A stretch of 64,000 bases of DNA from Mesorhizobium sp. B1-1-8 (GTDB lineage Bacteria; Pseudomonadota; Alphaproteobacteria; Rhizobiales; Rhizobiaceae): the NCBI RefSeq assembly GCF_006442795.2, contig NZ_CP083957.1, positions 430,405 through 494,404 of the forward strand. Reading direction: 5' to 3'. This document shows positions 33,895 to 43,341 of the stretch, piece by piece (position 1 is the first letter of the stretch; each line of letters starts with the position of its first letter). The position numbers and the translations under genes are program-made. The notes under the pieces are model-generated. The model searched no databases and was not told the DNA's origin. It saw nothing but the letters and a program-made list of their open reading frames with translations.

Positions 33895-34994
33895 GCGAGC
33901 CCATTCTCCCTCCGATCGGCATGCTGGCGGAACTGACGCATCGCTGCCCCCTGCAGTGCCCTTATTGCTCCAACCCTCTCGAATTGCTGAAGGCCAATCG
34001 CGAACTCGACACGCAGACCTGGCTCGATCTCTTCTCGCAGGCCGCCGATCTCGGCGTCCTGCAGGTGCATCTTTCCGGCGGCGAACCGACGCTGCGCCGA
34101 GACCTGGAGCAATTGATCGCCGGGCTCTCGGCGCGCGGCGTTTACACCAACCTCGTCACCGCCGGTATCGGCATTGCCGAAAGCCGCATCGAGGCCTTTG
34201 CCGAAGCCGGGCTCGACCACCTGCAACTGAGCTTTCAGGGCGCCCGTCCGGCGACCACCGACCGTATCGGCAACCACAGCGGCAGCCATGAAAAGAAGCT
34301 GGAGACGGCACGCCGCGCCCGCGCGGTCGGGCTGCCCCTCACAATCAATGCGCCGGTCCATCGGCACAACATCGAGGAAGTGCCGGAATTCATCGACCTG
34401 GCCCTCTCCTTGGGTGCGGAGCGTCTCGAAATCGCCAACGTGCAGTATGCCGGCTGGGCGCTGGCCAATCGCGATATGCTGATGCCCGAGCTTGCCGCGA
34501 TCGACCGGCAGGCCGACATCGTCACAGCCGCGCGCGAAAGGCTCACCGGCATTATGAACATCGATTTTGTCACGCCGGATTATTTCGCAACCTATCCCAA
34601 GCCATGCATGGGCGGCTGGGCGCGCGACGCATTCATGGTAGCTCCGGACGGTACTGTGCTGCCGTGCCACGCCGCGCAGACGATTCCTTCGCTTCGCTTC
34701 GAACGTTTTGGAGCGAGGTCGCTGGCCGACATCTGGGCCGAGTCAACCGCATTCAATGCCTTTCGAGGCACGGAATGGATGCAGGAGCCATGCCGAAGCT
34801 GCGAGCGGCGTGAGATCGACTGGGGCGGCTGCAGATGTCAGGCCTTGGCGCTTGTCGGTGATGCCGCTGCAACAGATCCGGTCTGCATCAAGTCAAGGGC
34901 ACACGCGCGCATGGCTGTGCTGGTCGATGAAACTCAGCGCAACGAGAACGAAGTCATCTATCGCCGGATAGGAGTCGTGAACGAAATCGCGTGA
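33891..34994 (+). CDS. pqqE: PqqE, radical SAM enzyme
   Basis: A 367-residue radical SAM/SPASM enzyme. Cys19-x3-Cys23-x2-Cys26 (CPLQCPYC) binds the SAM cluster, LSGGEPTLRRDLEQLI follows, and C-terminal cysteines (CRSCERREIDWGGCRCQA) bind auxiliary clusters. It joins Glu and Tyr of PqqA. The start is ATG 33891, overlapping pqqD. No pqqF or pqqG protease gene follows, so a protease elsewhere must trim the peptide. Confidence 0.96.
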   Translation: MSEPILPPIGMLAELTHRCPLQCPYCSNPLELLKANRELDTQTWLDLFSQAADLGVLQVHLSGGEPTLRRDLEQLIAGLSARGVYTNLVTAGIGIAESRIEAFAEAGLDHLQLSFQGARPATTDRIGNHSGSHEKKLETARRARAVGLPLTINAPVHRHNIEEVPEFIDLALSLGAERLEIANVQYAGWALANRDMLMPELAAIDRQADIVTAARERLTGIMNIDFVTPDYFATYPKPCMGGWARDAFMVAPDGTVLPCHAAQTIPSLRFERFGARSLADIWAESTAFNAFRGTEWMQEPCRSCERREIDWGGCRCQALALVGDAAATDPVCIKSRAHARMAVLVDETQRNENEVIYRRIGVVNEIA

Positions 34995-35412
34995 CATTGA
35001 TCTCACGGACGCCAGGGATGATCTCTGCAACCTACAAGGATCAGCCAGAGAACTACGCGAAAGGAACGATTTTCTGACACGGATTACGCATTGCTTATTC
35101 CCTTGGGGCCGCCGCTGTACACCTCGTGGGGACCCCTGCCTCCCGGTTGTACCGTCCACACATCGTGTGGGTGTATCTCTCCACCTGGAATTCAGTTGTG
35201 GCGCTGCGATACTATCGCTTTGAAGCATTACCGGCTCCATTTTTGCGGTTCCTCTGGCAAGGAACGACTGGCAGTCGGTCTTTCGGCGGTCTGAACCGGC
35301 CAAATTGCACAGACGTGATGAACGTGGGCGAAGCACGTTAAAGTCGGCCGTCACCGGTTCCGCCGTTCACTACGGGCCGCGCTGCCACGTCAACCAAGGC
35401 CCCGAAACTTCC
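34995..35412. other. Intergenic stretch, nothing recognised
   Basis: About 420 bases between the end of the pqq operon and a convergent hydrolase gene. No gene, hairpin or repeat could be supported. Confidence 0.5.
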
Positions 35413-36192
35413 TTAGGCGCTCTGCCTCCCCGCGGCTTCCAGGATCAGATGAGCAATCTGATGCGGATGAGAGATAAGCGACAAGTGGCTTGCCTTCAAT
35501 TCTATGGTCTTTGCGCTCATGCGCTTTGCCATGAAGCGCTCCAGATCCGGGTTGATCGTACGATCCTCGGTCGAAATGGCGTACCAGCTTGGCTTCGAGC
35601 GCCAGGCCGCCTGCGTTGTCTTCCCGGCGAAAAGCTTGTCCGAGATCGGTGCCTGGACGGCATACAGGATGCGTGCCTTCTCGCGAGAAATATCACCGGC
35701 AAAATCGCGCAGGAAAACCTCTTCGCTGAGCTTGCCAAAGCCTCCTGTCCAAACGAGGCCGGCCGAAGCGGGCGGCGCCGGAAAATTCTTGGCGAGCGCC
35801 GTGTAGTCCTCGTCGGCGTCAGGGGCACGCGCCGCGACATAGACGAGCGAGGAGATCTTTGGATCTATTCCAGTCTCGGTGACAATCATGCCGGCAAAGG
35901 AGTGCCCGACAAGGACCGTCGGTCCATCCTGAAGCGCGATTGCTCGGCGCGTTGCCTCGATGCCTGCCTCTAGCGTGGTCAAAGGATGCTGGACAGCGGT
36001 CGCGTTGAGGCCGGCTTGCTGAAGAATACCAATCACCTCCGACCAGCATGAACCATCGGCGTATGCGCCATGCACCAGGACGACATTGCGAATTTTGGAT
36101 CCGGTCTGGGCTCGCGCCTTGTGAGCGCCGGTCAGCAGAGTTGCTGCCATTCCAGCGGCGAGTGCCCTCGAGAACGTACGCCTTGTTATCAT
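35413..36192 (-). CDS. Exported alpha/beta hydrolase
   Basis: A 259-residue protein with a Tat-type leader (RR at residues 4-5, cleavage near HKARAQT). The alpha/beta hydrolase body has the oxyanion HG (VLVHGAYADGSCW), the nucleophile elbow VGHSFAGM (Ser98) and the C-terminal histidine in SHLSLISHPHQ. It resembles the salicylate-esterase/EstC-like group. The natural substrate is unknown. It is a single gene. Confidence 0.85.
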   Translation of the reverse strand: MITRRTFSRALAAGMAATLLTGAHKARAQTGSKIRNVVLVHGAYADGSCWSEVIGILQQAGLNATAVQHPLTTLEAGIEATRRAIALQDGPTVLVGHSFAGMIVTETGIDPKISSLVYVAARAPDADEDYTALAKNFPAPPASAGLVWTGGFGKLSEEVFLRDFAGDISREKARILYAVQAPISDKLFAGKTTQAAWRSKPSWYAISTEDRTINPDLERFMAKRMSAKTIELKASHLSLISHPHQIAHLILEAAGRQSA

Positions 36193-36552
36193 GATGTGGG
36201 CTCCTTTGGGAGGTTGACTGACTCGATTTAAGTCGCATCGAAATTCCAGCGAGCCGCAAACGCTTGCCGCTCATACCAACCTTCGCGGTTGGCCGAGACT
36301 TCGTTACCGCCGTCACTGCTTCGTGATGTTGCCTGTTTTTTTCGATGAGAGGCCTGTTCACGATCACGTCGACAATCGACCCCGTGCTTCGACTGTCGTC
36401 TCTCGTCATGAGCCCAGCCGCCGCTCGGTGCCGAGCACGAGGCGATGCGCATCGTGTTGCTGGTAGCGGAAGAAAGGCCTAGGGGATGAATCCGTCGGCA
36501 GATAGGAGCATCGCCAAAGCGCTTTTACTGCGGTAGCGCAAAGGTCCGTTTC
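36193..36552. other. Intergenic stretch, nothing recognised
   Basis: 360 bases between two minus-strand genes. It probably contains the hydrolase promoter; no coding or structural feature could be supported. Confidence 0.5.
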
Positions 36553-38259
36553 CTACCTTTCTCGGCCAACCCGGTTGTGGGGAGTCGTCACGCGTGGGTC
36601 GGGTATGGGCACGGCGGCGATCAGCTCGCGTGTGTAGTCCTCGCGCGGTGACGTCAGCACCGCGCGGCGAGTGCCGGCCTCAACGATGCGGCCCGCCCGC
36701 ATGACGGCGACATCATGGCTCATGCGCTCGACCACCGCCATGTCGTGCGAAATGAAAAGATAAGAAATCCCGAGGGTCTCCTGTAGCTCCAGCATTAGGT
36801 CGAGCACGCGCGCCCGCACCGACACGTCGAGCGCGGCAACGCTCTCGTCGGCGACGAGCAGCTTCGGTTCGAGCGCCAACGCCCGGGCGATACAGATGCG
36901 CTGGCGTTGGCCGCCTGAAAATTCGTGCGGATAACGTGATCCATGATCCGCAGCGAGCCCCACGCGCCCAAGCAGCGATGCCACGCGGTCGCGCCGCTCC
37001 TCCCTGGTGCCGATACCGTGGATGACGAGCGGCTCGGCGATTGCCGCGCCCACCGTCATGCGCGGGTCGAGCGAGGCATAAGGATCTTGAAAGATCATCT
37101 GCGCGGCGCGGCGCACCGGTCTCATCGCGCTGGCCGAGAGGCCCTGAACGGATGTGCCGCTGATGATCACCGAGCCACTGAAAGGGACAAGGCCCAGCAC
37201 AGCCTTGCCGGTGGTGGACTTGCCGGAGCCGCTTTCGCCGACCAGGCCGAGCGTGCGGCTCGCCATTATGTCGAAGGAGACATCCTGCACCGCTGGCGCG
37301 GCCGGGGCGAGGCGGCGGAAAAAGCTTGAGGAGGCGCCGTAGTCGACGACGAGATTCCTGACCGAAAGCACCGGAGCGGCATCCTTCGGCGCAGGTGGCC
37401 GAACGGTTGCCGTGACCCGAGGCGGCGTGTCGGTCCCCGCGAATGCGCCGAGGCGCGGCACGGCCGCGAGCAACTCGCGCGTATAGTCTGCCTGCGGCCG
37501 CTCGAAGATGTCGAGCACCGAACCCCTCTCGACGATGCGTCCATCGCGCATGATGGCCACGCGGTCGGCCATCTCAGCCACGACGCCCATGTCGTGGGTG
37601 ATGAGGATGATGGCGGTGCCGAATTCTCGCTTCAGCTCGCGCATCAATTTCAGGATTTGCGCCTGCACGGTCACGTCGAGCGCCGTCGTTGGTTCGTCGG
37701 CCAGAAGCACCTTCGGCCGGCACGACAGCGCCATCGCGATCATGACGCGCTGGCGCATGCCGCCGGAGAGCTCGTGCGGGTACTGTTTCATGCGCCGCGC
37801 CGGGTCGCCGATGTGCACGACGTCCAGCATGTCACGGGCTTTTTTTTCGATACTGGCGCCTTCCGCGCCCTGATGGACCCGGATCGCCTCGATCAACTGC
37901 GCGCCGATGCTGTGGACCGGGTTGAGCGAAGTCATCGGCTCCTGGAAGATCATTGCGATCTCGCCGCCGCGCACGTCGCGCATCGCTCGCTCAGGCAGGC
38001 GAGGAAGGCTCGCGCGTCCAAGCCTGATGTCGCCGCCGGCGATGCGCAGCGACGTGCGCGGCAGCAGGCGCATGATCGAAAGCGCCGTCACCGACTTGCC
38101 CGAGCCCGACTCTCCGGCAAGGCAGAGCGTCTCGCCCGGCGCCAGCGCAAGGCTGATGCCGTCGATGACGCGCCTTGCGCCCTTGGGCGTGAGCGCGTCT
38201 ACCGACAAATCCTCGACGGTCAGAACGGCATCTTGCTCCCGTCGGGAATCCTCCGACAT
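36553..38259 (-). CDS. Dpp/Opp-type ABC transporter ATPase, two fused domains
   Basis: A 568-residue protein contains two ATPase domains in tandem, equivalent to DppD and DppF. Domain 1 has GESGSGKSVTALSIMRL, LSGGMRQRVMIAMAL and LLADEPTTALD. Domain 2 has GESGSGKSTTGKAVLGL, FSGGQRQRICIARAL and LLVADESVAALD (Ser for the usual Pro). The start at ATG 38259 overlaps the amidase stop. It is the last gene of the amide operon and powers the two permeases encoded upstream. Confidence 0.92.
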   Translation of the reverse strand: MSEDSRREQDAVLTVEDLSVDALTPKGARRVIDGISLALAPGETLCLAGESGSGKSVTALSIMRLLPRTSLRIAGGDIRLGRASLPRLPERAMRDVRGGEIAMIFQEPMTSLNPVHSIGAQLIEAIRVHQGAEGASIEKKARDMLDVVHIGDPARRMKQYPHELSGGMRQRVMIAMALSCRPKVLLADEPTTALDVTVQAQILKLMRELKREFGTAIILITHDMGVVAEMADRVAIMRDGRIVERGSVLDIFERPQADYTRELLAAVPRLGAFAGTDTPPRVTATVRPPAPKDAAPVLSVRNLVVDYGASSSFFRRLAPAAPAVQDVSFDIMASRTLGLVGESGSGKSTTGKAVLGLVPFSGSVIISGTSVQGLSASAMRPVRRAAQMIFQDPYASLDPRMTVGAAIAEPLVIHGIGTREERRDRVASLLGRVGLAADHGSRYPHEFSGGQRQRICIARALALEPKLLVADESVAALDVSVRARVLDLMLELQETLGISYLFISHDMAVVERMSHDVAVMRAGRIVEAGTRRAVLTSPREDYTRELIAAVPIPDPRVTTPHNRVGRER

Positions 38260-39203
38260 CAGCTGAAGACGATTCTTGGGAAATAGAACGAGACGACCCA
38301 GTTCGGCATGTCGACGATCTCGCTGATGCGCAGGTCGCCACAGACCGAGCACAGCATGTAGGCGTCCACGGGCTTCAAACCATGTTCGGCGCCAAGCAGG
38401 TCAACCATGCGCATGACGCTTTCGCGCGCCGCAGTCATCAAGTCCGGTCCGACGCCGGTGGTTACCTCATAGCCGGCCTCGTCGAGATGGCGGCTAACCG
38501 GCCCGGGCGTCGTGAAGCGCGGGCTTTCCAGGCACGCCTCCTTGACGAGCTCGATCGTCGCCTCGACATTCATGCGGCTCTCGATGGCTGTGCCGCAAAC
38601 CTCGCCATCACCCTGGGCCGCGTGGGTGTCGCCGATCGAAAGCAGCGCCCCTTCGACCTCGACCGGCAGGTAGAGCACGGTGCCGGCTGCAACATCTCGA
38701 ATGTCGAGATTGCCGCCGACGCGACGCGGCGGCACCACCGAATGCAGGCCGGGCTCCGCCAGCGCAACGCCGATCGTCCCGGCGAAGGCCTTCAGCGGCA
38801 CCCGCCCGCCGGGGCCAAAGAGCGCCGGCACCATCGAGGCGGCATCATACTTCCACATGTGCAGGGCCGGCTCGCTGAACTGGTCGGCGAGCAGGCCGAA
38901 GCCGGGAATGTTGGCGGTCCAGCCGAGACCCGATGGCTCGAACCTGCGCAGCGTCAGCTTCAAAGCATCGCCCGGGCTCGCCCCCTCGACATAGACCGGT
39001 CCGGTCACCGGGTTGACCTTGTCGAAATTGATCGTCTTGACATGCTCGACCGTGGAGTTCGCGTCTAACTGCCCGCCCGAGGAATCGAGACATTCGAAAT
39101 GGATGGTCGAACCGGGCTTGACCGTGAGCGCCGGCTCGAAATCTCGGTTCCAGCCGAAATGATGGCTGGTACGATGGATCGTGTAGTCGCACTTCACGCA
39201 CAT
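38259..39203 (-). CDS. fmdA: Acetamidase/formamidase family protein
   Basis: A 314-residue protein of the FmdA/AmdA family: GSTIHFECLDSSGGQLDANS, TGPVYVEGASPGDALKLTL and the conserved IGDTHAAQGDGEVCGTAIES. Members hydrolyse formamide or short amides to ammonia plus acid. It lies inside an operon with AmiC/AmiR-type regulators and an ABC importer, which supports a role in amide nitrogen use. GAGAAG lies upstream of the ATG. The exact substrate is not known. Confidence 0.9.
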   Translation of the reverse strand: MCVKCDYTIHRTSHHFGWNRDFEPALTVKPGSTIHFECLDSSGGQLDANSTVEHVKTINFDKVNPVTGPVYVEGASPGDALKLTLRRFEPSGLGWTANIPGFGLLADQFSEPALHMWKYDAASMVPALFGPGGRVPLKAFAGTIGVALAEPGLHSVVPPRRVGGNLDIRDVAAGTVLYLPVEVEGALLSIGDTHAAQGDGEVCGTAIESRMNVEATIELVKEACLESPRFTTPGPVSRHLDEAGYEVTTGVGPDLMTAARESVMRMVDLLGAEHGLKPVDAYMLCSVCGDLRISEIVDMPNWVVSFYFPRIVFS

Positions 39204-39323
39204 GGTTGCTTCTCGTTCCTGGCCAGGACCTCGACCGCCGCCCCTGCCTTGGCCATAGACGCCGGCGGCATTGTTTGAACGCCCGACGGCGGCTCAGGCG
39301 CCCGCCGCCGGGAAATTAAGCGG

Positions 39324-40949
39324 CTATTTCACATAGACCGCTTCGTAGTCGATGACGCGGGTTGGGTCGATGTAGATCTCGTCTGGCCCGCCCATGCGCT
39401 TGGACTTGGCCACGACGCGGCGCTCGTTGAAAACCGGAATCCAGGGCCCGTCATGGCTCTGGATGTCGGTGAATATCTGCGCCCAGGCCTTGTTGCGCTC
39501 CTCGGCCTTGGCCGGCACCGGCATGGCGTCCGCGGCCTGGCCGCGGGCATCGATGTCCTTGTTGCAGTACCACGACCAGTTCCAGCCGCCGGCGACGGCG
39601 CTGCCGCAGCCCAGGATCGGGCCATAGAAGTCGGACGGGTCCGGGAAGTCGGCGATCCAGCCCAGGCCGCCGGACCAGACCATCGGCGCCTGCCCCTGCG
39701 TGCCGCCAGCGGCGATGACATTGGGATTGGCCACCGCCTTGATTTCGGCCTTGACGCCGACGGCCGCCAGATCCTGCTGGATCGCCTGCGTTATGCGCGG
39801 CTGCGGGTCTGTGTTGGAGGTGTAGATCTGGGTCGAGAAGCCGTCCTTCAGCCCGGCTTCGGCGAGCAGCGCCTTGGCCTTTTGCGGATCGTAGGCGTAG
39901 CCCTTGTAGTTCTGGTCATAGCCCGGCATCAGCGGCGGCAGCACCTGGCTGGCGGGCGTGGCGCGGCCGTTGATGATGCGAACGATGCGGTCCTTGTTGA
40001 TAGCCATGTTGACGGCCTGCCGCACCTTGGCATTGTCGAAGGGCTTCACCTGGGTGTTGAGGGTGACGTAACTGGTCTCCAACTGCGGGCGGTCGACGAT
40101 CATCCCCGCATAGTCGGGCGACTTCTTCATCTCCAGGTATTTCGCGGGCGGTATGCCGTCTCCGGCAATGTCGACCTCGCCCTTCTGCAGGCGCAGCAGC
40201 GCCATCAGCGGCTCCTGGCCGAGCTCGACTGTGAAGGAATCGATATGTGGCCGGTCCTTGATGAAGTAGTCGGGGTTCCTCTGGAAGACAAGGCGCTGAC
40301 CAATCGTCCATTCCTTCAGCGTGAAGGCGCCGCTGCCAACCGGGTGCTTGCCGAAGTCGCCATTGGCGGCTTCCACAGCCTCCTTCGGCACAACGGAAGC
40401 GAAGTTCAGCGCCAGCACGTTGAGGAACGTGGCGTCGGGCTGTGACAAGGTGAACTTGACCGTGTGGTCGTCGACCGCCGTGATGCCGTCCATCATGCCG
40501 GCGGTGCCGGCGGTCATCTTGTCGGCACCGACGATCGAGTGGAAGAAGCCCGCGCCCGGGCCTTGCGTCTTGGGATTGACGGCGCGCTCGATGGACCATT
40601 TTACGTCCGACGCCGTTACCTCGCGACCGTTCGTGAACTTGACGCCGGGGTGAAGTTTGAACGTGTAGATCTTGCCGTCGTCGGACACGTCGTAACTGTC
40701 CGCAAGCGATGGGCCAAGCTCCGTCGTGCCCGGCTTGTAGTCGACCAGACGGGAGAACAGCGCGTTGATCATCGACCAATTCTGCCAGTCATAGCCGATT
40801 GCCGGGTCGAGAGTGGCGATGTCATCCTTGTAGGTCACAATGATGTCGCCGCCATTGGTCGGCGTGTCAGCGAAGGCCAAGCCGGCGGGCACCAGGGCCG
40901 AGGTGGCGAGCAGAGCCGCCAGTCCCATTCTTTTGACGAAGTCGCTCAT
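39324..40949 (-). CDS. ABC transporter substrate-binding protein, peptide/nickel type
   Basis: A 541-residue family 5 solute-binding protein with a signal peptide (cleavage near LAFADTPT). It has DIIVTYKDDIATLDPAIGYD, YTFKLHPGVKFTNGREVTAS and LRLQKGEVDIAGDG. It is predicted to deliver an amide or small peptide to the Dpp-type permeases. The gap to the amidase gene is 120 bases and may hold a processing site. Confidence 0.9.
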   Translation of the reverse strand: MSDFVKRMGLAALLATSALVPAGLAFADTPTNGGDIIVTYKDDIATLDPAIGYDWQNWSMINALFSRLVDYKPGTTELGPSLADSYDVSDDGKIYTFKLHPGVKFTNGREVTASDVKWSIERAVNPKTQGPGAGFFHSIVGADKMTAGTAGMMDGITAVDDHTVKFTLSQPDATFLNVLALNFASVVPKEAVEAANGDFGKHPVGSGAFTLKEWTIGQRLVFQRNPDYFIKDRPHIDSFTVELGQEPLMALLRLQKGEVDIAGDGIPPAKYLEMKKSPDYAGMIVDRPQLETSYVTLNTQVKPFDNAKVRQAVNMAINKDRIVRIINGRATPASQVLPPLMPGYDQNYKGYAYDPQKAKALLAEAGLKDGFSTQIYTSNTDPQPRITQAIQQDLAAVGVKAEIKAVANPNVIAAGGTQGQAPMVWSGGLGWIADFPDPSDFYGPILGCGSAVAGGWNWSWYCNKDIDARGQAADAMPVPAKAEERNKAWAQIFTDIQSHDGPWIPVFNERRVVAKSKRMGGPDEIYIDPTRVIDYEAVYVK

Positions 40950-40976
40950 GAGTTCACTCCTCTGTTGGTTTGTTGG

Positions 40977-41903
40977 TTAGTGGCTGCGGATGCGGGGGTC
41001 GACGAAGGGGGCGATGAAGTCGGCGAGCAGGTTGCCGAGAACGATGGCCAGCGCCGAGACCAGGGTGACACCCATGATGATGGGCACGTCGACCTGCTGG
41101 ATGGCCTGCCAGGCAAGCTGGCCGATGCCGGGCCAGCCATAGACGGCCTCGACCACGACCACGCCGCTCATAAACTGCCCGATGTCGATGCCGACCATAG
41201 CAATGATAGGCAAGAGCGCGTTGGGCAGCGCGTGGCCCAGCACGACGCGGCGGCCGCTGAGACCTTTGGCGTGAGCGGTGCGCACATAGTCCTGTCGCAG
41301 CACCTCGATCATGGCGGAGCGCACCATGCGCGCGTACCATCCGGCGCCGAGCACGCCCAGCGTGAGCGCCGGCAGCACGACATGGCCTGGCGTGCCGAAA
41401 CCGGACATGGGGAACCAGCCGAGCGTGGCGGCAAAGACATATAAGAGCAGCAGCGCGACGACGAATTGCGGCGACGACACGCCGACGAAGGAAAGCATCA
41501 TGATCGCGCGGTCAACAAAACCGCCGCGCCAGACCGCGGCGATGATGCCGAAGGTCAGGCCAAGCGCAACCTCGACGACGATGCCGGCGGCCATGAGAAC
41601 CAGCGTCGCTGGCAGCCGCGCCAGGATCAGCGGCAGGACCTGCGTTTTCTGCGTGTAGGAGCGACCGAGGTCGCCATGCAGCAGCCCGCCGACATAATGC
41701 AGGAACTGGACGACGAGCGGCTGGTCGAGGCCGAGCTCATGGCGAATGGCGGCCACCATCTGTGGTGTCGCGGAGCGGCCGGCGATCAGGACGGCCGGAT
41801 CTGCCGGCAGGCAATAGAGCAGCAGGAAGGTAATGGCGGCGACGCCGAGCAGGATCAGAACGGCCTGGACAAGACGCCGGGCGAGAAAGATGGCCATCCT
41901 CAC
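40977..41903 (-). CDS. ABC transporter permease, DppB type
   Basis: A 308-residue protein with six membrane helices. The N-terminal signature is MAIFLARRLVQAVLILLGVA, and the EAA-loop region is RTAHAKGLSGRRVVLGHALP. It pairs with the DppC-type permease, whose gene overlaps by four bases. Confidence 0.92.
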   Translation of the reverse strand: MRMAIFLARRLVQAVLILLGVAAITFLLLYCLPADPAVLIAGRSATPQMVAAIRHELGLDQPLVVQFLHYVGGLLHGDLGRSYTQKTQVLPLILARLPATLVLMAAGIVVEVALGLTFGIIAAVWRGGFVDRAIMMLSFVGVSSPQFVVALLLLYVFAATLGWFPMSGFGTPGHVVLPALTLGVLGAGWYARMVRSAMIEVLRQDYVRTAHAKGLSGRRVVLGHALPNALLPIIAMVGIDIGQFMSGVVVVEAVYGWPGIGQLAWQAIQQVDVPIIMGVTLVSALAIVLGNLLADFIAPFVDPRIRSH

Positions 41904-42748
41904 AGCCTCCCGCGCAGCGTCGGGTCAAGAATGTCACGCAAGGCATCGCCGATCAGGTTGAATGACAAGGCTGTGGCGAGGATGATCGCGCCAGGGATGA
42001 ACACCAGCCAGGGCGCCTCCTGGAAATAGCTCTGGCTTTCAAAGATGATGTTGCCCCAGGAGGGCTGTGGCGGCTGCACGCCGATGCCAAGGAAGGACAA
42101 TGTCGCCTCGAGCAGCACCGTGGTGGCTATGCCCAGCGTGCCCCAGACGATCGCGGTCGGCATCAGGTGCGGCAGGATGTGGTAAAGGACGATGCGGCCG
42201 TTGCCGGCGCCAAGCGAACGCTCGGCGAGGATGAAGTCGCGCTCCACCAGGCCGCGCGTTTCGGTGTAAACGATGCGGGCGACCTGGACCCAGTTCACCA
42301 GGGCGATGACCATGGCGACGATCCACAGGCTGGGCTTCAGCAGCGCCGCCAACGCGATCGCGAGCAGCAGTGCCGGAAACGCCATCATCAGGTCGGTGAA
42401 GCGCATCAACAGATTGCCGGCGGTGCCGCGAAGATAGCCGGCGAGCAGCCCGACCAGGAGTCCGATCGCGACGGCAACGCCGTTGGCGACCAGACCGATG
42501 ATCAGGGACGTGCGGGCACCGAACAGCACGCGGGCAAAAAGGTCGCGGCCGAGCGTATCGGTGCCAAACAGATGGTCAGCGCCGGGCGGCAGCGGCGCGC
42601 CTTCCAGCGACAAGCCGTCGGCAAGCTGGTCGTCCGGCGAGAAGTGCGCGACCCATGGCGCCAGGATCGCCGCCAGCAAGACGATCACGACCACTGTCAG
42701 CCCGAACAGGGCGGAGGGACGACGAATAAGTTCACGCACAACCCGCAT
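41900..42748 (-). CDS. ABC transporter permease, DppC type
   Basis: A 282-residue protein with six helices. It has DHLFGTDTLGRDLFARVLFG, the classic DppC block, and the loop RDFILAERSLGAGN-like sequence (RDFILAERSLGAGNGRIVLY). ATG 42748 was chosen over a longer frame because the family starts there (MRVVRELIRRPSALFGLTVV). Confidence 0.92.
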   Translation of the reverse strand: MRVVRELIRRPSALFGLTVVVIVLLAAILAPWVAHFSPDDQLADGLSLEGAPLPPGADHLFGTDTLGRDLFARVLFGARTSLIIGLVANGVAVAIGLLVGLLAGYLRGTAGNLLMRFTDLMMAFPALLLAIALAALLKPSLWIVAMVIALVNWVQVARIVYTETRGLVERDFILAERSLGAGNGRIVLYHILPHLMPTAIVWGTLGIATTVLLEATLSFLGIGVQPPQPSWGNIIFESQSYFQEAPWLVFIPGAIILATALSFNLIGDALRDILDPTLRGRL

Positions 42749-42756
42749 GCCAGATC

Positions 42757-43341
42757 CTAGATTGCCCGGGGCACAGGCTCGTGCCCGGCGAGGATGGAGG
42801 CGGCGACGTGCTCGATACTCAGCCGCCGCTGCATGGCGAGGCGGCACAGTGTGCGATAGGCGCTGGTCTCATCGCCGCCCTGCGCAGCCACGATACTGCG
42901 CATCGCGTCATAGACTATCGGTCTCAGCCGCAGGCGCTCCTCCAGGCCGGCCATGCGCGCTCTCACGGCGGTGCGCTCGCGATGGGCGTGCGTTGCGAGC
43001 ACGAGTCCCGGGTAGACCGAGGAGGCCACGATGGGTTTTGCCAAAATCGCGCCGGCGCCCTTGGCTAGAGCCCAGGCGATGCGGCCCGGCGCTTCGGAAC
43101 CCAGCAGCGCAACCACCGGCACGGGGGCATCGTCGCCCTCCCATGGCAGCAGATCGTCCCATCCCTGGTCGGCATCGACCAGAACGATCTCGCTCGGCAT
43201 CGCGGCAAGGTCGAGGGGTTTCCACTGCACCTGCGCAGTGACGCCAAGCCTTTCGAGCTGGCGCTTCAGCCGGGAGATATTGTCGTCACCGCGATGCAGG
43301 ATCGCGGCGCGCCAGGAAACGAAATTCGGCGTGCGCGTCAT
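42757..43341 (-). CDS. amiR: AmiR-like ANTAR antiterminator
   Basis: A 194-residue protein has a degenerate receiver-like domain (residues 10-125, VLVDADQGWDDL) without a clear phosphorylation site. A coiled linker and a C-terminal ANTAR domain (RLRLRPIVYDAMRSIVAAQG onward) follow. ANTAR proteins bind paired hairpins in leader RNA to stop termination. The ATGA overlap with the AmiC-like gene matches the Pseudomonas amide system, where AmiC holds AmiR inactive until an amide binds. Confidence 0.88.
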   Translation of the reverse strand: MTRTPNFVSWRAAILHRGDDNISRLKRQLERLGVTAQVQWKPLDLAAMPSEIVLVDADQGWDDLLPWEGDDAPVPVVALLGSEAPGRIAWALAKGAGAILAKPIVASSVYPGLVLATHAHRERTAVRARMAGLEERLRLRPIVYDAMRSIVAAQGGDETSAYRTLCRLAMQRRLSIEHVAASILAGHEPVPRAI